From: Sipunculus nudus
Taxonomy: Eukaryota; Annelida; Sipuncula; Golfingiida; Sipunculidae
Length of the DNA: 64,000 bases
NCBI GenBank assembly: GCA_026874595.1
Contig: JAPPUL010000068.1
Location: forward strand, 509,001-573,000
Direction of reading: 5' to 3'
In this document: piece after piece, positions 9,862-17,904 of the stretch
Numbering within the stretch: the stretch's first letter is position 1
Layout of the letters: each line of letters opens with the position of its first letter
Position numbers and translations under genes: made by a program
Notes under the pieces: model-generated
Told to the model about the DNA's origin: nothing
The model's database searches: none
Seen by the model: the letters and a program-made list of their open reading frames with translations, nothing else

Positions 9862-11364
9862 ATGTTAGAATCTATTCTACAGGCTTTATCACCGCTTAAT
9901 TTTGTTATTGCCTTAGGCGGGGTAATTGCAGGGACTATAATTGGTTCCATACCTGGTCTTACAGCAACAATGGCAATAGCAGTCTTGGTGCCGATAACGT
10001 TTTCAATGGAGACTTCTTCGGCACTCATATTGATGGGAGCGATTTATACAGGAGCAATATATGGGGGAGCTTATGCGGCAATACTCCTAAACACTCCCGG
10101 CACCCCATCAGCAATAGCAACAACATTTGACGGTTATCCTATGGCGCAAAAGGGTGAGGGTGATTTAGCGATTACAATAGCCTGCTTAGCCTCGGTTATA
10201 GGCGGACTTATAGGAGCATTTGTATTACTAGTACTATCGCCACCACTTGCAGAAGTGGCACTTGCCTTTGGCCCTGTTGAATATTTTTGGCTTGCAGTTT
10301 TTGGTTTAACCTTAATAGCGGCTCTTTCAGCAGGCAATTTAGTAAAGGGTCTAATAGGTGGCTGTATAGGGCTTTTGCTTTCTACGGTTGGAGTTGCTGA
10401 GATTAGTGCAGATGTACGTTTTACATTTGGGAGTGAGGTATTACTTGGCGGGATTGAAACGATATCGGCTTTAATAGGACTTTATTGCGTACCTGTTTTA
10501 ATAGATTTAGTATCAACTAAAGACAAACATCTAAAAGTAACTCATGAGCCACGAGGCTTTCGTCTAAAGGAGTCGTTATGGCTTTCTTGGAAACATAAGT
10601 TTAATTTACTAAGAAGTTCTATAATAGGGACACTGGTAGGCATACTGCCCGGAGCAGGGGGTTCTATTGCAGGACTTGTAGCCTATTCAGAAGCAAGACG
10701 CAGTTCTAAAGCTACAGAGAGTTTTGGCAAAGGGGCGCCTGAGGGGATACAAGCAACAGAATCAGCTAATAACGCAACGGTGGGAGGGGGATTTATACCT
10801 ACATTGGTACTTGGCATTCCCGGAACGCCGCCTGATGCAGTTATACTTGGAGCCCTTTTAGTACAGGGAGTACGTACCGGGCCAAGTCTTTTTACAGACG
10901 AGGGTTCTATAGTATATACTTTTATATATGGTCTTTTCCTGGCAACGATTCTAATGTTACCAACCGGTTTATTCATAGGACGCTATGCCTATAAAACGAT
11001 TATAACAGTACCGAAAGCAATGCTTGTCCCGACGGTTTCGTTTATGACGATAATAGGGACCTATTCTATACGGAATAATGTATCTGATGTTGTTATAATG
11101 ATATTGCTTGGAATAGTCGGCTGGCTACTAAATAGAGTTAATTTTACTCCCTCCCCTATTATACTTGGACTTATACTTGGAAGTATAGCAGAACAAGGTT
11201 TTGTACAGGCCTGGACTATAGGTGATGCATCTGATAATCTTTTAGGCATGTTTTTTGGCAGACCTATAAGTATTGCGATAGTAGTATTTATAGTTATTAC
11301 GTTATTTTATCCTATGCTTAAAAAGCATTTACCAAGTTTTAAAGGAGGTAAGGATAGTGAGTGA
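9862..11364 (+). CDS. tctA: TctA-like large membrane subunit of the TTT transporter
   Basis: Main permease of the tripartite transporter, 500 residues with about 11-12 hydrophobic helices. Family signatures are present: GSIPGLTATMAIAVLVP near residue 30, the GAIYGGAYAAILLNTPGTP segment near 70, and a second copy-like GILPGAGGSIAGLVAY with TLVLGIPGTPPDAVILGAL in the middle. It works with the TctC receptor and the small TctB subunit to bring in a carboxylate by ion-coupled transport. A weak AAGG precedes the ATG. Order C-A-B differs from the classical C-B-A. Confidence 0.93.
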   Translation: MLESILQALSPLNFVIALGGVIAGTIIGSIPGLTATMAIAVLVPITFSMETSSALILMGAIYTGAIYGGAYAAILLNTPGTPSAIATTFDGYPMAQKGEGDLAITIACLASVIGGLIGAFVLLVLSPPLAEVALAFGPVEYFWLAVFGLTLIAALSAGNLVKGLIGGCIGLLLSTVGVAEISADVRFTFGSEVLLGGIETISALIGLYCVPVLIDLVSTKDKHLKVTHEPRGFRLKESLWLSWKHKFNLLRSSIIGTLVGILPGAGGSIAGLVAYSEARRSSKATESFGKGAPEGIQATESANNATVGGGFIPTLVLGIPGTPPDAVILGALLVQGVRTGPSLFTDEGSIVYTFIYGLFLATILMLPTGLFIGRYAYKTIITVPKAMLVPTVSFMTIIGTYSIRNNVSDVVIMILLGIVGWLLNRVNFTPSPIILGLILGSIAEQGFVQAWTIGDASDNLLGMFFGRPISIAIVVFIVITLFYPMLKKHLPSFKGGKDSE

Positions 11365-11854
11365 GGTAATGAGTAAGGCAAAGAGTAGAAAAAGGCTTGA
11401 CGTTAACGGAATAATAGTTGCATCAATATTTATAGTTTTGGGTTCGATTTTGCTTTGGGATACAACTAATATGCTTGACGCTGATTCTTATATATTCCCA
11501 AGAGTGGTGGCACTAGCTTTAATAGCCTTTTGTATATTGTATATTTTAATTGCGATAGCTTCTTCTAGCAAAGGAGACTCATTTGAGGAGAATGCACCCC
11601 CAGGCTCAAATATACGAAGAGTATTACTTTCTATAACTATGCTTATATGTACCCTTTTAATGCCTTTTATAGGTTTTTTAATATCCGGTATAATATCGTT
11701 TATATCAATAATGATTATTTCGATGTATGACAAGTGGACGTTAAAACTTAGGATTTTGTTTCCCTTAGTTGGGATAGTAATAGTGCTTGGTTTTTATTTT
11801 TTGTTTTCGCACTTACTCTTGGTACCACTTCCCGTCGGTACAGTTTTTGAATAG
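11357..11854 (+). CDS. tctB: TctB-like small membrane subunit of the TTT transporter
   Basis: Small four-helix subunit of the TTT transporter, 165 residues. Hydrophobic segments are seen around residues 17-37, 48-68, 85-115 and 130-160, in line with the poorly conserved TctB family. It starts at a GTG inside the last codons of tctA (8-bp overlap) right after a perfect AAAGGAGGT site, so translation is coupled. Identity rests on topology, size and position rather than on a strong motif. Confidence 0.85.
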   Translation: MSEVMSKAKSRKRLDVNGIIVASIFIVLGSILLWDTTNMLDADSYIFPRVVALALIAFCILYILIAIASSSKGDSFEENAPPGSNIRRVLLSITMLICTLLMPFIGFLISGIISFISIMIISMYDKWTLKLRILFPLVGIVIVLGFYFLFSHLLLVPLPVGTVFE

Positions 11855-11868
11855 TTTTATAAAAATAA

Positions 11869-12807
11869 ATGCCGGATATAGTAATTACAGAGTTTATGGA
11901 CAATGAGGCGATAGAGCTTTTATCACGCAGTTTTTCCGTACATTACGATAAAGAACTTCCAAATAATAAAAAAGAGCTTTATAAGTTAGTAGAGGATATA
12001 AAAGCACTTATTGTCCGCAATAAAACGAATGTAAATAAAGAGTTAATCGCAAGAGCACCAAAACTTAAAGTTGTAGGCCGTTTAGGAGTTGGGCTTGATA
12101 ATATTGACATGGGTATATGCAAGGAACGGGATATTAGGATTTATAGGGCATTGGGAGCAAATGCTATTGCGGTTGCCGAATATGTTATTATGGCATCGTT
12201 ACTTTTATTACGCAATGTATTACCTTGTCGTTCCGATGTTATTGCGGGCAGATGGCCTCGCGAGTCTTTTATAGGACAGGAGATATCGGATAAGGTTATG
12301 GGTTTTATAGGTTTTGGTAATACAGGCAAGGCAACGGCGCTACGAGCTAAAGGACTTGGGCTTGGTGTAATTGTATATGATCCATATTTAAGCGACGAGT
12401 CATGCTTTAGGGATATTAACGATATAGAAAGAGTTTCTACAATAGATAATTTAGTAAAGAAAGCACATATAATAAGTTTACATATACCTCTTACGGACGA
12501 AACTAGAAATCTAGTTGATGAGGAGTTTATATCTAAAATAAAGCCTGGTGCAATACTTATAAACACATCCCGAGGTGGTATAGTTGATGAGCTTGCCTTA
12601 ATTGCAGCACTTAAACGAGGGCATTTAGGGGGTGCTGCAGTTGATGTTTTTGAACATGAGCCTTTGGATGCAACGAGAGGAGCACTTTTTGCCGATATAC
12701 CAAATCTTTTATTAACACCGCATATAGGAGGGGTTACAAAAGAGTCAAATAAACGAGTTAGCTTTATGATTGCAAATGAGGTTATAAAGCATTTAAGGAG
12801 GATTTAA
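11869..12807 (+). CDS. slcC: D-2-hydroxyacid dehydrogenase family, probable (S)-sulfolactate dehydrogenase
   Basis: NAD-dependent dehydrogenase like phosphoglycerate dehydrogenase, 312 residues. The nucleotide-binding GFIGFGNTGKAT is followed by YDP, and the catalytic triad is in place: Arg235 (NTSRGG), Glu264 (DVFEHEP) and His285 (TPHIGG). In Chromohalobacter salexigens the same family supplies SlcC (EC 1.1.1.310), which oxidises (S)-sulfolactate to sulfopyruvate. Here it sits directly between the transporter and a ComC-type dehydrogenase, the same gene set. No clear ribosome site precedes the ATG; it may be read through from tctB 14 bases upstream. Other 2-hydroxyacids are possible substrates. 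Confidence 0.75.
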   Translation: MPDIVITEFMDNEAIELLSRSFSVHYDKELPNNKKELYKLVEDIKALIVRNKTNVNKELIARAPKLKVVGRLGVGLDNIDMGICKERDIRIYRALGANAIAVAEYVIMASLLLLRNVLPCRSDVIAGRWPRESFIGQEISDKVMGFIGFGNTGKATALRAKGLGLGVIVYDPYLSDESCFRDINDIERVSTIDNLVKKAHIISLHIPLTDETRNLVDEEFISKIKPGAILINTSRGGIVDELALIAALKRGHLGGAAVDVFEHEPLDATRGALFADIPNLLLTPHIGGVTKESNKRVSFMIANEVIKHLRRI

Positions 12808-13832
12808 TGTCTTTGGTTAAACTATATCCGGATGATGCTATTTTGCTTGTCAAAGATATCTTCTCACAATATACTGAAGAATATATATCTTTATCTGTTG
12901 CAAAGGCTCTTGTTGCAGCTGAGGTTGATAGACAGTATGCTCATGGTCTTTTCAGAGTGGAATCTTATCTTGGGCAACTAAAAAGCAATAAAATAAACCC
13001 TAAAGCCAAGCTAAAATCAAGTAACGGACTTGGTAGTGTTTTACAAATTGATGCAGACTATGGCTTTGCCTATCCGGCTTTTGACCTTGCAATAAAAGAA
13101 CTACTCCCACTTGCAAAACAAAATGGTATAGCTATTGCAACGATTTTCCATTCAAGTCATTCCGGTATGTTAAGCTATCATGTAGAGCGGATTGCAGATT
13201 CTGGATATTGTGCATTATTATTTGTAAACAGCCCCCAAGCAATAGCTCCCTGGGGAGGACATAAGGGAATATTCGGAACAAACCCTATAGCCTTTGGAGC
13301 GCCTGTTGATTCTGTTGATATTAAAGGTCCGCTTGTTATCGATCTTAGTTTAAGTAAAATTGCACGAGCAAAGATAGTGCAAGGGCTAAAAAATGATAAA
13401 GAATATATAGATGAGGGAATAGCCTTAGATAAAGAAGGAAAACCTACTGTACTTGCTCGTGAGGCGTTAGAAGGGACCCTGCTACCTATTGGTGATGCTA
13501 AGGGCTATGCATTATGCTTACTTGTAGAGATACTAAGTGCCTGTTTTAGCGGGTCAAATATCGGATGTGAGGCAAGTTCCTTCTGGGAGACTGAAGGAGA
13601 GCGGCCTAATGTGGGTCATAGTTTAATTGTATTTAATCAAGATGATATATCAAGAGGATTATTCACTCAAAAACTAAGTCTGCTATTGGGTTATATCCTG
13701 GAGCAAGAAAACACTAGATTACCGGGTGATAAGCGATTTTCTTATAGAGAGCTTGCAAAACGTGATGGTCTTTCAATAAGCCGTGATTTGATGGAATATT
13801 TAAATAACCTAAAGTCTTTAGGCCCATCATAA
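12807..13832 (+). CDS. comC: Malate/L-lactate dehydrogenase family, probable (R)-sulfolactate dehydrogenase
   Basis: Member of the Ldh_2 family (L-sulfolactate, malate, ureidoglycolate dehydrogenases), 341 residues. Family landmarks: SKALVAAEVDRQYAHGLFRVESY near the N-terminus, FHSSHSGMLSYHVERIAD with the catalytic His region, and HKGIFGTNPIAFGAP. ComC (EC 1.1.1.338) reduces sulfopyruvate to (R)-sulfolactate; with SlcC it acts as a two-enzyme racemase feeding SuyAB. The ATG overlaps the slcC stop by one base (TAATG), with AAGGAGG inside the slcC end. Substrate assignment is by operon content. Confidence 0.75.
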   Translation: MSLVKLYPDDAILLVKDIFSQYTEEYISLSVAKALVAAEVDRQYAHGLFRVESYLGQLKSNKINPKAKLKSSNGLGSVLQIDADYGFAYPAFDLAIKELLPLAKQNGIAIATIFHSSHSGMLSYHVERIADSGYCALLFVNSPQAIAPWGGHKGIFGTNPIAFGAPVDSVDIKGPLVIDLSLSKIARAKIVQGLKNDKEYIDEGIALDKEGKPTVLAREALEGTLLPIGDAKGYALCLLVEILSACFSGSNIGCEASSFWETEGERPNVGHSLIVFNQDDISRGLFTQKLSLLLGYILEQENTRLPGDKRFSYRELAKRDGLSISRDLMEYLNNLKSLGPS

Positions 13833-13877
13833 ACTACATAAGAGGGAAGTAAAACTATAAGCTGCTCAATCTGCTAA

Positions 13878-14076
13878 AAAATAAAAGATGTATTTATGTA
13901 CTAAAATAGTTTGTAGCTTTTCTTACCAAAAAACATAAACGTAAAATACAGTTTAAATTGCACTTACATTTTAGTAGATAAAAAAAAAAACACTTCAGCC
14001 ATTCCTCACATTGTAATATTACGTATATTATAATGCAAACGTTGTCTAATTTAAAATATAACTGGTCTATATAAAT
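13878..14076 (+). promoter_or_regulatory. Upstream region shared with the next GLUG gene; likely promoter region
   Basis: About 190 bases in front of the first GLUG gene match, with gaps, the bases in front of the second (16071-16270). Shared blocks include ATAAAAGATGTATTTATGTA at the left end and TATTATAATGCAA near 14026-14038, which offers a -10-like TATAAT. A -35 box at normal spacing is not obvious. Conservation of non-coding DNA together with the gene start points to a shared promoter or leader. Confidence 0.5.
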
Positions 14077-15708
14077 ATGCAAAGAGTATTTTTAATACCG
14101 ATTTTACTTATAATTGTCATATACACAACATCTTGCGGTGAGCTAAATACTATATACATGGGCACGCCCCTTTCTCAACCTCGTGAGTCCCTTCCTCAAC
14201 CTCGTGAGTCCCTTCCTCAAGCATGTAAAGATAAATCGGTCAGCCTGATAAACAATGAGCAAGACCTTAACAATATGCAACCAAATGGTAATTACTGTTT
14301 AACAACAGATTTAGAGATACAAACCTGGAAAATGAAAACAGTACAAGGTAGCGACCTATGGACTTTTAAAGGCGAATTTAATGGCGACAATAAAAGAATA
14401 ACGATAAACACAATCCAAGGAAACGCATTTATAGAAAAAATAGGCACGGGAGGAACTTTTAAGAACGTAACAATAAATATTATAAACAAAATAGAGCCGA
14501 AGGACCAAAGAATAGCAGTGCTTACTATAATAAACTACGGAAGGATAGAAAACGTAACAATCGAAGGTAATAAGCAAGAAATTGGCCCCCCTAAAACACA
14601 TTCGAGTATAGGCGGCTTGGTTGCAGAAAACCATGGCACAATAGAAGATGTAACAATTAAAGATATAACTATTAAGAGTAGTAAGAAATTCTACTCTGGC
14701 GGGCTTGTTGGCTATAATAAAAGAACGATAAAAAACGTAGAACTAAATAATGTAAAGGTTAAAGGTAATGAAGCTGCGGCTAACCTCTATTTGGGAGGGC
14801 TTGTTGGCTTCAATGATGGCAACAACGCAAGAATAGACGATGTAAAACTTACAAATATAACAGTTAGTGGCGGCGGCAATAATATTAATATTGGAGGCCT
14901 TGTTGGGGTTAACTTTCAAGGAAGTATAATTAAAAACGCAAAAGTAGTATCTGGAAGTATTACAGCGACTGGGACCGGCAATGTCGGCGGTTTGGTCGGT
15001 TATAATAATAAAGGCACAATAGAAGGAAGCCATGCTAATACAGATATAAGGTATCCTGATGGGGATGGCATAAACGTAGGCGGCTTTATTGGCTCTCAAG
15101 AAAATGGAACAATAACGGAATGCTATTCAGCTGGGAGCTTGACGAATGAGAAAGCAAACCAAGCTAATTTGGGTGGGTTTATAGGCAAACTCAATGAGTA
15201 TAAAGGCAAAAGCATAATAGAAAAAAGCTTCTCTACGACAGATATAAATTTTCAGAGTGGTAATATAAACGTAGGTGGCTTTATCGGCCGTCAGGGTGCA
15301 GGAACAATAGAGAATGCCTATTCAGCTGGAAAGCTTGAAAGTACCGCTACCGCAGCTGCTGGTTCTGGCGGCGATACTTATGTGGGCGGCTTTATAGGAC
15401 AAAAAACCTCTTCTGGAAACATATATTATGTCTATACTCGTAGCACGATTGCCCTAGGAATTGGAGTTCAGGCAATAGCAGGTCATTTTGCAGGGAGGGC
15501 GTACGGAACAATAGATAAATCCTATTATATCAATACAGGCTTACAAGCTTCAGTTGGTGCCCAAAATACTAGAGATTGGAGCAGAAAACTATCTCTAGTG
15601 AGAGTACAACCAAATGGCCGTCCTCAGCCATATATATGGGCAAATCTTGATAATAAGATATGGTATAGGAAACAAGGCGAGTGGCCAACGTTTAAATGGC
15701 AGCCGTAG
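14077..15708 (+). CDS. GLUG-repeat lipoprotein (first of four)
   Basis: Predicted surface or periplasmic lipoprotein, 543 residues. A signal peptide ends in a relaxed lipobox TTSC (Cys20). A short tandem RESLPQP repeat follows, then an all-beta domain (DGDNK-like GEFNGDNKRITI) and many GLUG-type repeats of ~25 residues recognised by GGLVGYN and GGFIG cores followed by a turn and IExxxS/A-YSAG. These repeats are expected to stack into a right-handed beta-solenoid as in adhesins. The first 18 residues and upstream DNA are nearly the same as in the second GLUG gene. Function is unknown; adhesion is a family-based guess. Confidence 0.85.
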   Translation: MQRVFLIPILLIIVIYTTSCGELNTIYMGTPLSQPRESLPQPRESLPQACKDKSVSLINNEQDLNNMQPNGNYCLTTDLEIQTWKMKTVQGSDLWTFKGEFNGDNKRITINTIQGNAFIEKIGTGGTFKNVTINIINKIEPKDQRIAVLTIINYGRIENVTIEGNKQEIGPPKTHSSIGGLVAENHGTIEDVTIKDITIKSSKKFYSGGLVGYNKRTIKNVELNNVKVKGNEAAANLYLGGLVGFNDGNNARIDDVKLTNITVSGGGNNINIGGLVGVNFQGSIIKNAKVVSGSITATGTGNVGGLVGYNNKGTIEGSHANTDIRYPDGDGINVGGFIGSQENGTITECYSAGSLTNEKANQANLGGFIGKLNEYKGKSIIEKSFSTTDINFQSGNINVGGFIGRQGAGTIENAYSAGKLESTATAAAGSGGDTYVGGFIGQKTSSGNIYYVYTRSTIALGIGVQAIAGHFAGRAYGTIDKSYYINTGLQASVGAQNTRDWSRKLSLVRVQPNGRPQPYIWANLDNKIWYRKQGEWPTFKWQP

Positions 15709-16070
15709 ACTGGCATAAAGCCGTAGGGCATAAAGCCGCAGTTACATAAAGCCGTAGTTATATATAAAAACCATAGCCTGAAAATAATATAGTAGGCATT
15801 TTCTTAACTCTTTATCACTTTTTATACATTCTAATAATAATAATATTTACTGCTTTTATACTTATGGCTTGTTCGTATAGGAATACCGTACCCACTAGGA
15901 TAGGTCTAATTGCTGTATGACAGAATGATAGGACCGGTTTAAGTCAACCGGGAAGCTCTTTTTGATAACACTATTCCTACATCAACACGTTCACTCAATA
16001 TTATACTCAAATTAAAATATATAAACATATATTCGCTCTTAAAGTGTTTAATTTAAATATAATCTTCTCG
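15709..16070. other. Spacer with short AGCC-rich tandem segment
   Basis: Directly after the stop codon, three near-copies of CATAAAGCCGTAG follow. The bases around the stop, AAATGGCAGCCGTAGACTGG, recur at the end of the third GLUG gene (20458 on), so the two genes share their 3' ends. The rest of the spacer shows no gene. Confidence 0.6.
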
Positions 16071-16270
16071 ACAATAAAAGATGTATTTATGTACTAACGC
16101 CTTATCTATAGTCGCTTATTTTTTTTACAAAAGCAACATATACTTAAATTCCAATTTGAATTGTATTTACATGTTTGTAGATAAAAAATACTTGAGACAT
16201 TACACGCACTGTGATAGTATATATATTATAATGCAATTATTGTCTTGTTTTCTAAATACAGAGAGTTGAT
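16071..16270 (+). promoter_or_regulatory. Second copy of the GLUG upstream region
   Basis: Homologous to 13878-14076: the left block ATAAAAGATGTATTTATGTA and the right block TATTATAATGCAA are kept, with substitutions between. A 62-codon open frame crosses it but the first copy breaks the frame, so it is not taken as a gene. Probably holds the promoter and leader of the second GLUG gene; GAGAG lies seven bases before its ATG. Confidence 0.5.
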
Positions 16271-17674
16271 ATGCAAAGAGTATTTTTAATACTGATTTTA
16301 ATTATAACTGGTATTTATACTGCTTCTTGTGGTGAGCTAAATACTATTCATTTCCCTGGTGATATCCTTACAAACACATGTAAAGAGAAATCCTTAAGCC
16401 CAATAAAAGATGAGCAAGGCTTGATAGATATGAAAGCAGGTGGTCAGTACTGTCTAACACAAAACATAAATATAGACACTTGGGACGAAAAACAACAGCC
16501 TTTTACAGGTATATTTGATGGCAACAATAAGACAATAACGATAAACACAATCGATGGAAACTCATTTATACAGCAAATAGGAAATAATGCAACTTTTAAG
16601 AACGTAAATATAAATATAAAAAACATAAATCCTGATCCGACGACGACCGTAGGAGCGCTTGCCCGAATAAACTACGGAACTATACAAGGCGTAACGCTTA
16701 ATAACGTAACAGTTAGTGGCAGCGGCGAGGTTGGAGGCCTTGTTGGGAAGAATGAAGGAGAAATAACAAACGTAACGCTTAATAACGTAACAGTTAATGG
16801 CAGCGGCGAGGTTGGAGGCCTTGTTGGGAAGAATGAAGGAACTATACAAAACGCAAAAGTAGTATCTAGAAGTATTACAGCGGCTGGACAAGGCAATGTC
16901 GGCGGTTTGGTCGGTAAGAATGATAACTTTGGTAAGTCTATAACAAACAGCCATGCTAATACAAATATAACGTATCCTGGTGGGGATGGCATAAACGTAG
17001 GCGGCTTTATCGGTCTTCAAGTATTAGGAACAATAACGAAATGCTCTTCGGCTGGAAAACTCACTAGAGGCACAACAACCACAACAGGCAGTAATGACCC
17101 TCCTAATTTGGGTGGCTTTATTGGTAAACTAAGCGGCGATGGTACAATACAAAAAAGCTATACTATGACAAATATAACATTTGGAGGCAGTAATATAAAC
17201 GTAGGTGGCTTTATAGGCTATCAATACCAAGCAGGAAGCAGCAACACATCGAATTGCTATTCAGCTGGTAAACTAACTATTGAAAGCTATTCAGCAGGCT
17301 CTATTAATTTGGGCGGCTTTATAGGATACCAAGAATTTGGAGATATATCTGCTGCTTATACCCGTAGCAAGTTCGTTGACAAGAAAGGTGGTCTAATAGG
17401 AACCATCTCCGATATAAAAGCAGGTCATTTTATAGGGCGGCGAGTAGGAGGAGGAATATCAGGCTCCTTTTACATCGAGACAAACTCAAATATTACGAAG
17501 GCAGTGGGAGAGAGCGCCTCAGGCGCTAACACAGTCGCTCCGAGGAATCTAAAGAAAGTGCAAGTAGCTAATGGCGAGCCCGAAAACAGCTTCCATTCCC
17601 AATGGTCTCTTGGCACAACTATATGGACGATTGAAAAAGGCAAGTGGCCAACGCTTAAAAACAATCCTGAATAA
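16271..17674 (+). CDS. GLUG-repeat lipoprotein (second of four)
   Basis: Paralogue of the preceding gene, 467 residues. Signal peptide with lipobox TASC (Cys20) and the same SCGELNTI mature start. A conserved N-terminal block (GIFDGNNKTITINTI) leads into GLUG repeats; two repeats near residues 140-200 are almost identical (VTLNNVTVxGSGEVGGLVGK), a sign of recent internal duplication. The shared segment with gene one (SITA.GxGNVGGLVG, then SHANT) shows common descent. Likely exported and beta-helical; role unknown. Confidence 0.85.
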   Translation: MQRVFLILILIITGIYTASCGELNTIHFPGDILTNTCKEKSLSPIKDEQGLIDMKAGGQYCLTQNINIDTWDEKQQPFTGIFDGNNKTITINTIDGNSFIQQIGNNATFKNVNINIKNINPDPTTTVGALARINYGTIQGVTLNNVTVSGSGEVGGLVGKNEGEITNVTLNNVTVNGSGEVGGLVGKNEGTIQNAKVVSRSITAAGQGNVGGLVGKNDNFGKSITNSHANTNITYPGGDGINVGGFIGLQVLGTITKCSSAGKLTRGTTTTTGSNDPPNLGGFIGKLSGDGTIQKSYTMTNITFGGSNINVGGFIGYQYQAGSSNTSNCYSAGKLTIESYSAGSINLGGFIGYQEFGDISAAYTRSKFVDKKGGLIGTISDIKAGHFIGRRVGGGISGSFYIETNSNITKAVGESASGANTVAPRNLKKVQVANGEPENSFHSQWSLGTTIWTIEKGKWPTLKNNPE

Positions 17675-17713
17675 TAGACAGCCATAGACTAACCATACCA
17701 AAGTATCTAGTAT

Positions 17714-17766
17714 ATCTTTTTTTACCTTTTTTTACCTTTTTTTACCTTTTTTCTACCTTTTTTTCT
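17714..17766. repeat. 10-bp T-rich tandem repeat
   Basis: Four to five copies of TTTTACCTTT follow the second GLUG gene. T-rich array between two genes on the same strand; no hairpin pairs with it. Confidence 0.85.
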
Positions 17767-17904
17767 TTGCATTATGAAATAGCCTTAATCCCTATTATGT
17801 ATATAATACAGTGCGTTTGTTGGCTAAACCTCAAAGATAATACACTTGCCTTATAATACATAAGTATCTAGTATGTAGTAATATATCAACTAGGAGGATT
17901 GAAT

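Noticed and set aside
16081-16269. 62-codon open frame before the second GLUG gene
   Set aside because: The homologous DNA before the first GLUG gene does not keep the frame, so conservation is of non-coding DNA.
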